Shown one piece after another: positions 25,164 through 34,012 of a stretch of 64,000 nt of DNA (the stretch's first letter is position 1; each line of letters begins with the position of its first letter). The DNA is from Pirellulales bacterium (GTDB taxonomy: Bacteria; Planctomycetota; Planctomycetia; Pirellulales; JACPPG01): contig DASYDW010000129.1 in the NCBI GenBank assembly GCA_036499395.1, forward strand, positions 124,001 through 188,000. Reading direction: 5' to 3'. A program made the translations under genes and the position numbers. Below the pieces are notes generated by a model that ran no database searches, was not told where the DNA came from, and saw only the letters and a list, made by a program, of their open reading frames with translations.

Positions 25164-26279
25164 ATGATGCGTGGGGCCCTTCAGTTCGCTGTTTGCTTGC
25201 ATCTGATCTTGCTCTGCCTTGCCGGTGGCGCCGCTGCGCAGCGGACCAAGGGAACAAAGCTCGATCCGCGCATCGCCGCCCAGGTCGATGAGGTCATTCG
25301 TGCCAAGATCGACGAAACCGGCGCGGTAGGTCTTGCCGTCGGCATCATCCAGGATCGGCGGGTCGCCCTGGTCGAAACCTACGGCCTGGCCAACCGCGAG
25401 ACGAACAAACCCGTCACCCGCAATACGATGTTTCGCTGGGCGTCCTGCTCGAAGCCGGTCACGGCGTTGGCGGCAATGCAACTTGTCGATCAGGGACGTC
25501 TGAATCTTGACGACGATATTCGCAAGTACGTCCCGGAGTTTCCGCAGCACGACGCGACGATTACCGTACGCCAGTTGCTGTGCCATCAAGGCGGGATCGT
25601 TCACTACTCGAACGGCAAAGTGATTCCCACGCTGGTCGACTACGAAAAGGCGCACCCGTTTGCCGACGTCGTCGTGGCGCTTGATCGTTTCAAGGCGTCA
25701 CCGCTTGTCGCCGTGCCCGGCACGAAATACTCGTATTCGACTTACGGTTACATCTTGCTCAGCGCCGTCGTCCAGCGTGCCGGCAACGAGCCATTTGCCG
25801 AACAGGTTTCAAAACGCATCGCCGGGCCGGCCAAACTGAAGTCTCTGCAGCCAGACTATCAGTGGATCAACATCCCGCACCGCGCCGAAGGCTATCGAAA
25901 AAAAGACGACATGATCGTGCCTTCGGTCGACGAGGATGTCAGTTGGAAACTGGGTGGCGGCGGCTTCATCTCGAATATCGATGATTTCGCCGGCTTTGCC
26001 GCCACCTTGTTGCAAGGAAACCTCCTATCGCCAACCGCCTACGAAGCCATGTGGACACGGCAACACACCACCGACGGCAAGGAGACCGAATACGGCCTGG
26101 GCTTCAACATCACGCCGCAGCGCGCCGGGCTGCGCGTTTCGCACAACGGCTCACAGGAAAAAACGCGCACGCGCCTGGTCATCTATCCCGAGAAGGGAAG
26201 CGGCGTCGTCCTGATGACCAATTCCGAATGGGTCGAGCCCGAGGATTTCACCACGGCGATCTTCAAAGCGCTGAAGTGA
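25164..26279 (+). CDS. Serine beta-lactamase-fold hydrolase (class C/esterase type), exported
   Basis: A 371-residue exported protein of the beta-lactamase/transpeptidase-like superfamily (Pfam Beta-lactamase). Signal peptide residues 1-25. The three active-site motifs are present: S-x-x-K at Ser94-Lys97 in RWASCSKPVTAL, Y-S-T in KYSYSTYGYILLS, and H-N-G in RVSHNGSQEKTR in place of K-T-G. This set is typical of class C-like esterases and D-peptidases rather than drug-resistance enzymes. ATG 25164 has GGAG 7 bp upstream. It is monocistronic. The substrate is unknown. Confidence 0.9.
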   Translation: MMRGALQFAVCLHLILLCLAGGAAAQRTKGTKLDPRIAAQVDEVIRAKIDETGAVGLAVGIIQDRRVALVETYGLANRETNKPVTRNTMFRWASCSKPVTALAAMQLVDQGRLNLDDDIRKYVPEFPQHDATITVRQLLCHQGGIVHYSNGKVIPTLVDYEKAHPFADVVVALDRFKASPLVAVPGTKYSYSTYGYILLSAVVQRAGNEPFAEQVSKRIAGPAKLKSLQPDYQWINIPHRAEGYRKKDDMIVPSVDEDVSWKLGGGGFISNIDDFAGFAATLLQGNLLSPTAYEAMWTRQHTTDGKETEYGLGFNITPQRAGLRVSHNGSQEKTRTRLVIYPEKGSGVVLMTNSEWVEPEDFTTAIFKALK

Positions 26280-26640
26280 AGGTTCGCATCACATCGGCGC
26301 CGCTGGCCGGCTAAGGCCTAGAACGTTGGCCACGGCTGTACTGACCAGCGCGAAACCCGAAGGCGCGGGAACCGGCGTGAGAAGAACGCTGTAATTTCGA
26401 CGCCGAATCTGGCATCGCCAGGATTCACTCGTCGTTGTGGATAGCCGTTGACATTCCGTCGTTCGAAGCACGTTCGAACAAATAATGCAGTGTCGCGGCG
26501 GGCGGGCCATCGGCAATATAAGAGGTAGAGAGCGCGACTGTTTCGTCGTTTGCATAGCATGGGGCGAAACCCGTGGCAGACGCAGCGTCGAGATGTCTCT
26601 AAGTCCACAATCGATAGGGGTTTACTGCGATTTTAATTTG
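26280..26640 (-). pseudogene. Possible decayed PEP-CTERM protein end
   Basis: On the minus strand the frame ending at 26289 closes with TPVPAPSGFALVSTAVANVL and then GLSRPAAPM, which resembles a variant PEP-CTERM tail with a short hydrophobic run. The neighbouring frame carries RVNPGDARFGVEITAFF, which would fit just upstream if frames were joined. No intact gene can be built. The call rests on a weak tail only. Confidence 0.3.
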
Positions 26641-26641
26641 G

Positions 26642-26669
26642 TTGACACTCTAAAATCATTCGGTAGACT
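26642..26669 (+). promoter_or_regulatory. Putative sigma-70-type promoter of the metallophosphoesterase gene
   Basis: TTGACA (26642-26647) and TAGACT (26664-26669) are separated by 16 bp in an AT-richer stretch about 55 bp before the gene start. The -35 is a perfect match to consensus, the -10 matches four of six positions. Confidence 0.4.
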
Positions 26670-26722
26670 CTCCGCCCGTTAGAGGTGTTTGTGAATCCCC
26701 CATAGCTGCTAGGGAGAGTTTC

Positions 26723-28075
26723 ATGGTTGATCATGGAAATGGTGGTAAAACGGCCTCGCATCCAGTGTTCGGAGAGCCGGTTTTCAACGAAGCCACCGAG
26801 CTGCCAAATCCGGCCGGCTTTACGACATTTCATACATCGGATACGCAGACGTATCGCGAGATTCAGGAGCTGCTGAAGCGTGATGTGGTGGTCGTCCCGC
26901 AATCGCGGATGGCCTCGGACGAGCTATATACGCTGGCGAAGGCGTTGGGCGCACGCGGCGCGGATGTCGTCCGCGAAATAAAGAGCTCCGGTCGCATCAC
27001 GTTTCACAGCGTCGGCGATTCGGGGGCCACAACCAAGGGCTTCTACAAGAACGAAATCGCGGTTACCGACCAACTCACAACCGACGCCCATACTTCGCAG
27101 GTGGCGAACCGTCCGGCCTTCCTGTTTCATCTTGGCGATTTGGTCTACAGCTTCGGCGAATCTGAGTACTACTGGGATCAGTTTTACGACGCGTTTCGCA
27201 ACTATCCCGCGCCGATTTTGGCAATCCCCGGCAATCACGACTCGTTTGTTGTGCCAGATCGTAAGGGGGATACGCCGCTCACGGTGTTTCAGCGCAACTT
27301 CTGCGCGGAAAAACCCGTCCGCACTCCCGAAGCGCGCTCGTTGCATCGCACCGCCATGACGCAGCCGGGAGTGTATTACGCCTTCGATGCGCCATTCGTC
27401 CGCATCATCGCGCTGTTCAGCAACGCCCTGGAAGACCCGGGCGTCATCTCGAGCGAGGATGGGCATTGGCCTGACGTGACGGACGTTCAGCTCGAATTCC
27501 TGCGTAAGCAGCTCGAACGCGCAAAGTCCGAAAAATATGCCGGAGCCCTGCTCCTGGCGATGCACCACCCGCCGTTCAGTTATTCGCCCCCCCGCAGCGC
27601 CGGCCATTCAGGAGGAAACCATAGCGGAAATTCGACCATGTTGCGGCAGATCGACCAGATCGCCAAGGATGTCGGAATCTACCCGCACGCGGTCCTGTCG
27701 GGCCACGCCCACAACTACCAGCGCTATACGCGGACCGTCGAAGGTTTCAGTGCTGAGGGATATGACGTGCCGTTCATTATTTGCGGTAACGGCGGTCACC
27801 ACGTCAATAAACTGGTGCAATCGCATCGCGGCCAACCATCATCCGAGCCGCAATACGGCACGGACGTCTCGTACCTTGATCATCAGCGAGTGGTAGATGG
27901 CCAAGGGCTGCTGCTGGAAAAGTACGATGACGAAGATTTCGGCTACCTCCGCATTTCGGTGGACAACCAACAACTGCGAATCGCCTATCACGCCGTCACC
28001 GACGGCAGCTTGCTGCAATCGCGATTCGACCTGGTAACGATCGACCTCGCGTCGCACACGATGGTGGCGAACTAA
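26723..28075 (+). CDS. Calcineurin-like metallophosphoesterase
   Basis: A 450-residue metallophosphoesterase. The metal-site motifs occur in order: FHSVGDSGATT (G-D-x-G, residues ~94-104), FHLGDLVYS (G-D, ~136-144), AIPGNHDSF (G-N-H-D, ~167-175), LLAMHHPPF (~278-286) and LSGHAHNYQRY (G-H-x-H, ~327-337). No signal peptide is seen, so it is probably cytoplasmic. A ~90-residue N-terminal segment precedes the catalytic domain and is not recognised. GGGAGAG lies before ATG 26723. It is monocistronic; the substrate is unknown, though purple-acid-phosphatase-like spacing suggests a phosphomonoester or diester. Confidence 0.92.
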   Translation: MVDHGNGGKTASHPVFGEPVFNEATELPNPAGFTTFHTSDTQTYREIQELLKRDVVVVPQSRMASDELYTLAKALGARGADVVREIKSSGRITFHSVGDSGATTKGFYKNEIAVTDQLTTDAHTSQVANRPAFLFHLGDLVYSFGESEYYWDQFYDAFRNYPAPILAIPGNHDSFVVPDRKGDTPLTVFQRNFCAEKPVRTPEARSLHRTAMTQPGVYYAFDAPFVRIIALFSNALEDPGVISSEDGHWPDVTDVQLEFLRKQLERAKSEKYAGALLLAMHHPPFSYSPPRSAGHSGGNHSGNSTMLRQIDQIAKDVGIYPHAVLSGHAHNYQRYTRTVEGFSAEGYDVPFIICGNGGHHVNKLVQSHRGQPSSEPQYGTDVSYLDHQRVVDGQGLLLEKYDDEDFGYLRISVDNQQLRIAYHAVTDGSLLQSRFDLVTIDLASHTMVAN

Positions 28076-28144
28076 AAAGGATGAGCTCCGCGCGCCCCGC
28101 AGCGCACACCGAAGATTTTCCCGACACTCACGGCGCCGTTAAAG

Positions 28145-28175
28145 CCTCTCCCCCGCGAGCCTTGCGGGAGAGAGG
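28145..28175. repeat. CCTCTCCC...GGGAGAGG palindrome
   Basis: CCTCTCCCCCGC and GCGGGAGAGAGG form a stem with the loop GAGCCTT, followed by CCAGGGTGAAGAGG. It lies between two convergent genes. This type of sequence occurs as a dispersed repeat in many bacteria; here it may also block read-through. Confidence 0.6.
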
Positions 28176-28262
28176 CCAGGGTGAAGAGGATTACACCGCG
28201 CCGGCGAACGCCGCTGCGAATTTGTCAGCCCTAGCGGAATGCTTCCCGACGCGTCTGATACC

Positions 28263-29516
28263 TCACAGACGGCGACGAACGATGACGCATCCCCACACAA
28301 GCGCGACCAAGCCTGCCGCGATCCCGGCGAGGATTAGCAGTGCTCGGCGCTGAGCTTCCTCGTAGGGATTGCCTCGTTCGTCACGCCGTTCATTCGCCAA
28401 TTGCTTCTGGGCTTCCTCAATGGTGCCTTCCAGCGAGTCGTAATACTTCGTGGCAAAAGCTTGATCGACGTCCACGCCCGCGGCAATCCAGCGCCGCTCG
28501 TCCGCGGCGATCCGGTCGAAGTACGCTTTTCCCTCGGCCAGTTCACGGTCAAGCTCGGCGGATAATTTCTGAAGATCGGTATCCGGCCAAGGGCTTTCGT
28601 CCGCGTGCTTTTTCCGATGTCTGATGTAGTCCTGATGCCCCTCCACCATATGCGCCGCGGCTTTGTGGAACTCGACTTTAGTGCCCTCGTCGCTCGACAA
28701 TTGAGCGACCCGATAATAAGCGCGCGCGGCCAGCTGCAAGGCGTCGTCGCCGTACGTGGGCCAGGCGATCAATAAGTCGCCCAAGACCTCGAGTAGTAGT
28801 GGCGAGTCGTAGTTCGCAAAGTGCATCATGCCCAATACGCCTTTTTGTGCGGCCGCTAACTCTGCTTTGAGCTCGTCCGCATATGTCACATCGTCACCAT
28901 CCGACAGGCGACCGGTAAACCCTCGCTTCGCCAGAACGAAGTTGGCAAAGCCGTAGAAGTCCCCTTTCGGGCGAATAACGAGAGTCGATTCGGACGCAGG
29001 GTGGGGCGACTTTCTTTTAGTAAGAAAATACTCGGCCACCAATGACTGATATTTCTCACGCCCGAAATGGGCATCCGGATTGATGACGATGGCCCGGTCG
29101 ATGTATTCCTTGCCGACTTTCAGATCGCCGGCCAGCATGTAGATCGTGCCCAGATTTGCCAGCGTCTCGTAACGATCCGGATGCGCTGCCAAAGCCTGTT
29201 CCAGTAGAGTAATCGCCTCGGCATTTCGGCCGAGCTTGGAATACGCTACCGAAAGATCATCCGCCAATGCCGGATCTTCCGCCGGGCTGCGCATTCGCTT
29301 CGTGCGGTCTTGAATCCGCCATTCGTAATAGGCAGGGCTGTGCCGGACGAATTTGCCGGTGATCGTTTCCAGCGTGCCGGGAAAACGCCGACGCTCCATC
29401 TGCAGCGTATCCCAATCCCAAAGACACGCCTGCGCCGTCGACGTGATGAGAAGAAAGAAAAGTCCTGCGAGCAACCGGCCAACGCGCAGAGATCGACACA
29501 AATCGCGGATATGCAC
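28263..29516 (-). CDS. TPR-repeat protein with signal peptide and C-terminal membrane helix
   Basis: A 417-residue protein. GTG 29516 is chosen because GGAGG lies ~9 bp upstream and a signal peptide (LLAGLFFLLITSTAQA) follows; the longer frame to 29660 lacks both. The mature start ACLWDWDTLQMERRRFPGTL and ITGKFVRHSPAYYEWRIQDR appear to mark a recurrent planctomycete/verrucomicrobial TPR family. TPR units follow (AYSKLGRNAEAITLLEQALA, LGTIYMLAGDLKVGKEYIDR), then a long helical region and a terminal helix (ALLILAGIAAGLVALVWG). It is thus an exported, membrane-tethered scaffold. Partners are unknown; the M23 peptidase gene is immediately upstream on the same strand. Confidence 0.82.
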   Translation of the reverse strand: MHIRDLCRSLRVGRLLAGLFFLLITSTAQACLWDWDTLQMERRRFPGTLETITGKFVRHSPAYYEWRIQDRTKRMRSPAEDPALADDLSVAYSKLGRNAEAITLLEQALAAHPDRYETLANLGTIYMLAGDLKVGKEYIDRAIVINPDAHFGREKYQSLVAEYFLTKRKSPHPASESTLVIRPKGDFYGFANFVLAKRGFTGRLSDGDDVTYADELKAELAAAQKGVLGMMHFANYDSPLLLEVLGDLLIAWPTYGDDALQLAARAYYRVAQLSSDEGTKVEFHKAAAHMVEGHQDYIRHRKKHADESPWPDTDLQKLSAELDRELAEGKAYFDRIAADERRWIAAGVDVDQAFATKYYDSLEGTIEEAQKQLANERRDERGNPYEEAQRRALLILAGIAAGLVALVWGCVIVRRRL

Positions 29517-29666
29517 TTGAGCGGCCTCCCCTGTCCTCTTGCATTCTATTTGCGTCAGCCACGCTTTACACCAGGAGCGCCGCCGCAAATGTTGTTTCGC
29601 TAGCGACGAGTATGCGTCTACACCGGCCGACACGGGACGAGAGTGTGTAGTCATGTGCATTACACC

Positions 29667-30617
29667 TCAGCGTACCGGCGGTTGGCCGGCGTTCTTCTCG
29701 CGCAGGAATTCCGTGGGATCGCGCCACCCCTTCGTCGAAAGCCCGTACCCGATGATCGCGAAATTCGGATTCTGGATTCTGTGCAGGACGGTTGCCGGCA
29801 AGAAATGCTTGCCGTCCCGCGTCGTAACTTCGAACATCTGCCCCGCAAGTTGAACTTTCTCCGGCAGCTCCCGATCCGCGGTGATCTCGATTTCTGTGTC
29901 GCCTAACTTGACAGCGCGAATGGGCAAGCTTTCGCCTTGGAATTGAATCGACAGCAGCTTATCTCCCTCCTCGAAACGTCGGCCTTCGCGAATGCCGAAG
30001 TGCAGATGCGGCTTATAACCTCCGTTTTCTATTCCCGCGCGACCGACCGTGCCGATTGCCTGCCCGCCGCGAACGGCGGCCCCCTCTTGGACGAGTCGCT
30101 TTTGCGACAAATGCCCGTAGACCGAGGTCATAATCGATCCGTCGGCCAGACGATGCTCGATGACAATCAGATTGCCCCAGTCCGACGCGCCGCGTGCGCT
30201 GCGGGCCGGATCCCGTTGCTTCGGCTTCTTCGTGCGATCGGGACCTTCCGAGATGCGCACGACGCCGTTGGCCATGGCAAACACCGGCTCTCCCGGGCGA
30301 AGCCACGCCACGTCGGCCCCCAGATGCAGCAGGTTCTGGCCTTCGCCCTTCATCACAACGGGCAGGCCGTAGCCGCCGTTGGGCATGTGCTGGGTCAGCA
30401 CGCCGTCGGTCTCGATCACCGTCTCGACGACATCCTCCGCATAAGATCGCACAGGCAGGAAAAAGGCGTCGGCCACGGGATAGTCGAGTACATAACGACT
30501 TCTATCCTTAGGTTCCTCCGCGCGAGCCGAGATCGCAGATACCTGCGCGAGCATCAGCAGGATCAGCGGTAGATTCGCGGCCCGCCTTCGGGGGTTTGGC
30601 GCGCACACTCCGCCCAT
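29667..30617 (-). CDS. M23 family peptidase (LytM-like), exported
   Basis: A 316-residue exported protein. Signal peptide LPLILLMLAQVSAISARA, then a LytM/M23 domain whose zinc ligands are visible as His-x3-Asp in LLHLGADVAW and His-x-His in GGYKPHLHFGIREG, with GNLIVIEHRLADGSIMTSVY and GHLSQKRLVQEGAAVRGGQA typical of the fold. ATG 30617 has AAGGGG upstream. All metal ligands are present, so an active peptidoglycan endopeptidase is likely. The C-terminal ~100 residues add a beta-rich domain of unknown type. It is followed on the same strand by the TPR protein. Confidence 0.9.
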   Translation of the reverse strand: MGGVCAPNPRRRAANLPLILLMLAQVSAISARAEEPKDRSRYVLDYPVADAFFLPVRSYAEDVVETVIETDGVLTQHMPNGGYGLPVVMKGEGQNLLHLGADVAWLRPGEPVFAMANGVVRISEGPDRTKKPKQRDPARSARGASDWGNLIVIEHRLADGSIMTSVYGHLSQKRLVQEGAAVRGGQAIGTVGRAGIENGGYKPHLHFGIREGRRFEEGDKLLSIQFQGESLPIRAVKLGDTEIEITADRELPEKVQLAGQMFEVTTRDGKHFLPATVLHRIQNPNFAIIGYGLSTKGWRDPTEFLREKNAGQPPVR

Positions 30618-30814
30618 CGTCGTATCCCCTTCGATGGAAACCACCAAGAAAGGAACCGGCGGCAGAAGGGGCCTCTCCTCTCTGCCACAACGGATCATAC
30701 CGGCGGCCGACATCGTGCAGCAAGCAATAACTGCGCGGACGACGAATACCGCTAAGGGTGAAGCATCGCGCGACCAACTAACCGCAAGATAAGAGCGACC
30801 GCGCTTCGCCACTA

Positions 30815-31726
30815 TTAATCCGCCACGGCCACGCTCCCGTGAACTAAATCGTCGGCCAGATAAAGTGCGGACGCATATACGCCATCGTCCGTCTCGGCGC
30901 GTACCTCCTCGCCTTCACCCACCGACGGTGATGGCAGCCAAGGCGCATTACGTATCCTGCTGACGAATTCCTCGACCTGCTTTGGTTCGACTTGCTCCGT
31001 GCTTTGTTCAGCGACCAGAGAATCAAGCAGTACACCTGATAAAAGGCGTTCCCAAACCTTGTGGCACGTTGTCGGTTTATCGAACATGTCAACGGCAACG
31101 AGCTTATTACCCAGGGCGATAGCGACACCAGTCGCTCCAGGAACATAGGCAAAGCGCTTTTGCAGTTCAGCCAACTTGCCTTTGCGGGCCTCGAAGATAT
31201 CCTCCATCGCTGCGGTGCCGGACGTGACGTCATGTTCTCTGTGGCGAGTGGCAACTTCTTGCCATATTCGACCCTGGTCCGAGGTGTGCCCGGCCCCACG
31301 GCTCAGCGAACCGCTAACACTGGCCTTTAGGGCTGAGCGAATTTTGGACGGCGAGTAAGAGTCGCTCGATCCAAAGTGCTTCGATTTGAATCCCCACCGA
31401 CCTTGCTCGACGCAGGACACAGGAATCGTGGTCTTGCTTTTAGCGGCAACGAGCAAGGAAGTGTTGAGTATTCGGTTTTGCTTGGCACCAACGAGCTGTT
31501 CCCCCTCCAGGAATAACACACGATGATCTGAGTCATTGGTGACTGACAGATTCGGAACGGAACCCGCCTCGCTGATCTCTTCGACAACGATTTGTTTTGC
31601 TTCGATGGCGTCCGCAGCCAGCACATAATCCACCGGCTTTGTCTCGTCTGAGAACAGCGGGAAGACAACTATTCGGTCATGGCAGATTGGCTCGCCGACG
31701 CGGACTTGCGGAAATGCAGTAGGCAT
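30815..31726 (-). CDS. ARPP-1 domain protein
   Basis: A 303-residue cytoplasmic protein of the ARPP-1 type (ARG and rhodanese-phosphatase-superfamily-associated domain). Recognisable blocks are VRVGEPICHDRIVVFPLF at the start, VLFLEGEQLVGAKQNRILNT, TTIPVSCVEQGRWGF, and FAYVPGATGVAIALGNKLVA, VDMFDKPTTCHKVWERLLSG in the second half. The family is widely scattered in bacteria, often beside ADP-ribosylglycohydrolase genes, and its biochemical role is unproven. Here no such partner is present. GAGGAGG precedes the start. It lies just upstream of the M23 gene on the same strand with a ~200-bp gap. Confidence 0.85.
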   Translation of the reverse strand: MPTAFPQVRVGEPICHDRIVVFPLFSDETKPVDYVLAADAIEAKQIVVEEISEAGSVPNLSVTNDSDHRVLFLEGEQLVGAKQNRILNTSLLVAAKSKTTIPVSCVEQGRWGFKSKHFGSSDSYSPSKIRSALKASVSGSLSRGAGHTSDQGRIWQEVATRHREHDVTSGTAAMEDIFEARKGKLAELQKRFAYVPGATGVAIALGNKLVAVDMFDKPTTCHKVWERLLSGVLLDSLVAEQSTEQVEPKQVEEFVSRIRNAPWLPSPSVGEGEEVRAETDDGVYASALYLADDLVHGSVAVAD

Positions 31727-31887
31727 GGTTCAACCTCCTCATCGTCAAACGAAGATGCGGGACTGATTCACTCCCCAACGCACTTCGTCCAGCATATAGC
31801 TTGAGATGCCCAACATCAAAAGAGCATCACGCTTACGGCGCTGACGAACGGATTGAGAGCGTTCCAGGCTTCCGGCGAGTGGGGGGG

Positions 31888-32460
31888 CTACAAATCGCGG
31901 ATCGCGTTTTCCGCGTTGCGAAGAATCGATTTTGATAATTCCGCATCACTCACAACACGCGACATCAGCAAGGCGCCGATCATTGTCGAGGCGGCCACCA
32001 AAGCCCGCTTTTTTGCTTCGGCCGGAGTGACATCGTCGAAGCAGGCCGCGAGCATTTCGACAAGCTTCGCAAAACTGTCCGTCGCCACGGCGCGCGTTTT
32101 TTTGTCGGCCCGGGCCAGCTCGCTGCCGATCGCCGCGAAGGCGCAGCCCGCTTGTGGATGATCTCGATGCGCGGTCGATAGATATTTTGCGACGATGGCT
32201 CGCAGCGCTTCGCGCCGTGGCTTCCCCGTCGCGGCGCCACTAAGTGTCTCGGTGGTCGAGGCCAGCGCCGCGGCGCAAGCCTCGGTGACGAGCTGTTCCT
32301 TCGAGTCGAAGTGCCGGTAGAAACCACCATGGGTCAGGCCCGCGGCCCCCATCAATTCGGATAGGCCCGTTGCCACGATCCCCTGCCTGCGAAATTCAGT
32401 GGCAGCGGTGCCGACGATCCGCTCGCGCGTCTCGGCAGTTTCTTTTTTCGACTTTCTCAT
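31888..32460 (-). CDS. TetR/AcrR family transcriptional regulator
   Basis: A 190-residue TetR-type repressor. The N-terminal helix-turn-helix is RERIVGTAATEFRRQGIVAT and LSELMGAAGLTHGGFYRHFD (residues ~11-50, with the signature G-G-F-Y-R-H-F-x-S-K-E). The C-terminal ligand domain is alanine-rich and holds CAFAAIGSELARADKKTR, like the TetR_C set that binds small hydrophobic ligands. It is divergent from the operon starting at 32634; the perfect inverted repeat between them (32528-32553) is its likely operator, overlapping its own -10 region. Confidence 0.93.
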   Translation of the reverse strand: MRKSKKETAETRERIVGTAATEFRRQGIVATGLSELMGAAGLTHGGFYRHFDSKEQLVTEACAAALASTTETLSGAATGKPRREALRAIVAKYLSTAHRDHPQAGCAFAAIGSELARADKKTRAVATDSFAKLVEMLAACFDDVTPAEAKKRALVAASTMIGALLMSRVVSDAELSKSILRNAENAIRDL

Positions 32461-32527
32461 GTTTGATCCTCCCCTCGATCAGGCATCGCGCGGATTGCCG
32501 TTGATTCCCCGTTCTAACCCCGTTATA

Positions 32528-32553
32528 GTTTAGATGATGATCGTACTCTAAAC
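32528..32553. promoter_or_regulatory. Putative TetR operator in divergent promoter region
   Basis: GTTTAGA and TCTAAAC form a perfect 7-bp inverted repeat around a 12-bp spacer. On the minus strand a TATAAC -10-like hexamer (32522-32527) directly adjoins it, so binding would repress the regulator gene as well as the divergent operon. Confidence 0.6.
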
Positions 32554-32633
32554 AACCTCATTCGCTTTCATGCCACGAACAATTGCTCGGTCCGGTTGCG
32601 ATTTTTCAGGACCAACCCCAGGAACCAGTCCTT

Positions 32634-33968
32634 ATGAAACTCGACGAACACCCGACCGTGCAAGATTTCCGCCGCCGCGCGCCGGCCCTTTCTCCTGTGC
32701 CGGAGCGGCTGGACGCGGCTTGGCTGCGGCAACTCTGCCTCGATTGTGGGGCCGAGGATGCCGGCCTGGTCGAGATCGATCGGCCAGCGATTCGTGATCA
32801 GCGGGCGGACATTCTGCGAGTGTTTCCGCACGCCAAGACGCTCGTGAGCTTTGTCTGCCGGATGAATCACGAACCGATCCGCAGCCCAAGCCGGTCGGTC
32901 TCGAATTTGGAATTTCACGGCACCTACGATCATTCGAACGAGGTTGCCCGCAAGATTGTTGCCGCGTTGCAGGATCGCGGCATTCGCGCCTTGAATCCGT
33001 CCGCCGGTTTTCCGATGGAGATGGATCGATTTCCCGGCAAGATCTGGGTCGTAGGGCATAAGCCGGTCGCGGTCGAGGCGGGGCTGGGGCGGATGGGCAT
33101 TCATCGCAATATCATCCATCCGAAGTTCGGCAACTTTATCGTGCTCGGCACGGTGATCGTCGACGCCGAGGCATCGGCCTACGATGCCCCGATCGAATAC
33201 AACCCTTGCCTTGAATGCAAACTGTGCGTCGCCGCCTGCCCGGTGGGGGCTATCTCGCCGCAGGGCGCTTTCCAATTCTCCAGCTGCATGACGCACAACT
33301 ATCGTGAGTTCATGAGCGGCTTCGCCGATTGGATCGAAAAAATCGCCGAAAGCGACGACGCGCTCAGCTATCGCGAAAAAACGGCGCTGTCCGAGACGGC
33401 CTCGATGTGGCAGTCGCTCTCCTTCGGCCCGAACTACAAGGCTGCCTATTGCCTGGCAGTTTGCCCGGCCGGTGAAGACGTCATCGGACCGTTTCTCACC
33501 GACAAAGCCGCCTTTCTCACCGACACGCTGCGGCCATTGACGGAAAAGGTCGAGACACTCTACGTCATTCCGGGCTCGGATGCCGAGGAGCATGCCGCAC
33601 GGCGCTTCCCCGCCAAGACGTTGAAGCGCGTGAGCAGCGGCATTCGCGCCACGTCGATCGACGGGTTCTTGTTTGGTTTGAAGTTGCTGTTTCAGCCGGG
33701 CCAGGCCGCCGGGCTTGACGCTGTGTATCACTTCACCTTTACGGGCCAGCAGGAGAAGCAGGCGACCGTTGCGATCCGCGACGGTGTATTGGCAATCCAT
33801 GACGGTCATCGGGGCCAGCCCGGCTTACGGATCGTGGCCGACAGTCAGGCGTGGCTGGGATTTGTCGCCAAAGAGCGAAACCTGTTGTGGGAGATCCTTC
33901 GGCGGCGAATTCGCCTGCGCGGATCGCTCCGCTTGCTGCTTGCCTTCGCTAAGTGCTTCCCCTCGTAG
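32634..33968 (+). CDS. QueG-like 4Fe-4S protein fused to an SCP2-like domain
   Basis: A 444-residue protein. Residues ~20-290 resemble the epoxyqueuosine reductase (QueG)/reductive dehalogenase-like fold: AVEAGLGRMGIHRNIIHPKF then a ferredoxin motif CLECKLCVAACP (Cys 192, 195, 198, 202). The second cluster region is atypical, with Cys218, Cys273 and Cys277 (YCLAVCPAGED) and no second C-x-x-C. The last ~110 residues (from LKRVSSGIRATSIDG, with YHFTFTGQQEKQATVAIRDG) look like an SCP2 sterol-carrier-like lipid-binding domain. So it is unlikely to be QueG itself; an oxidoreductase on a lipid-like or CoA substrate is a better guess. It heads the TetR-divergent operon. Confidence 0.82.
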   Translation: MKLDEHPTVQDFRRRAPALSPVPERLDAAWLRQLCLDCGAEDAGLVEIDRPAIRDQRADILRVFPHAKTLVSFVCRMNHEPIRSPSRSVSNLEFHGTYDHSNEVARKIVAALQDRGIRALNPSAGFPMEMDRFPGKIWVVGHKPVAVEAGLGRMGIHRNIIHPKFGNFIVLGTVIVDAEASAYDAPIEYNPCLECKLCVAACPVGAISPQGAFQFSSCMTHNYREFMSGFADWIEKIAESDDALSYREKTALSETASMWQSLSFGPNYKAAYCLAVCPAGEDVIGPFLTDKAAFLTDTLRPLTEKVETLYVIPGSDAEEHAARRFPAKTLKRVSSGIRATSIDGFLFGLKLLFQPGQAAGLDAVYHFTFTGQQEKQATVAIRDGVLAIHDGHRGQPGLRIVADSQAWLGFVAKERNLLWEILRRRIRLRGSLRLLLAFAKCFPS

Positions 33969-34012
33969 AGCACGGTACACGCGCACATCTTTTTCTTTGA
34001 GAGAGACGAAAC

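Noticed and set aside
25164..26279. Antibiotic-resistance beta-lactamase
   Set aside because: The motif set and H-N-G in place of K-T-G fit esterase-like members; nothing points to resistance.
32568..33809. 413-codon minus-strand frame opposite the Fe-S protein gene
   Set aside because: It would overlap the whole conserved Fe-S gene; no motif and strongly skewed composition.
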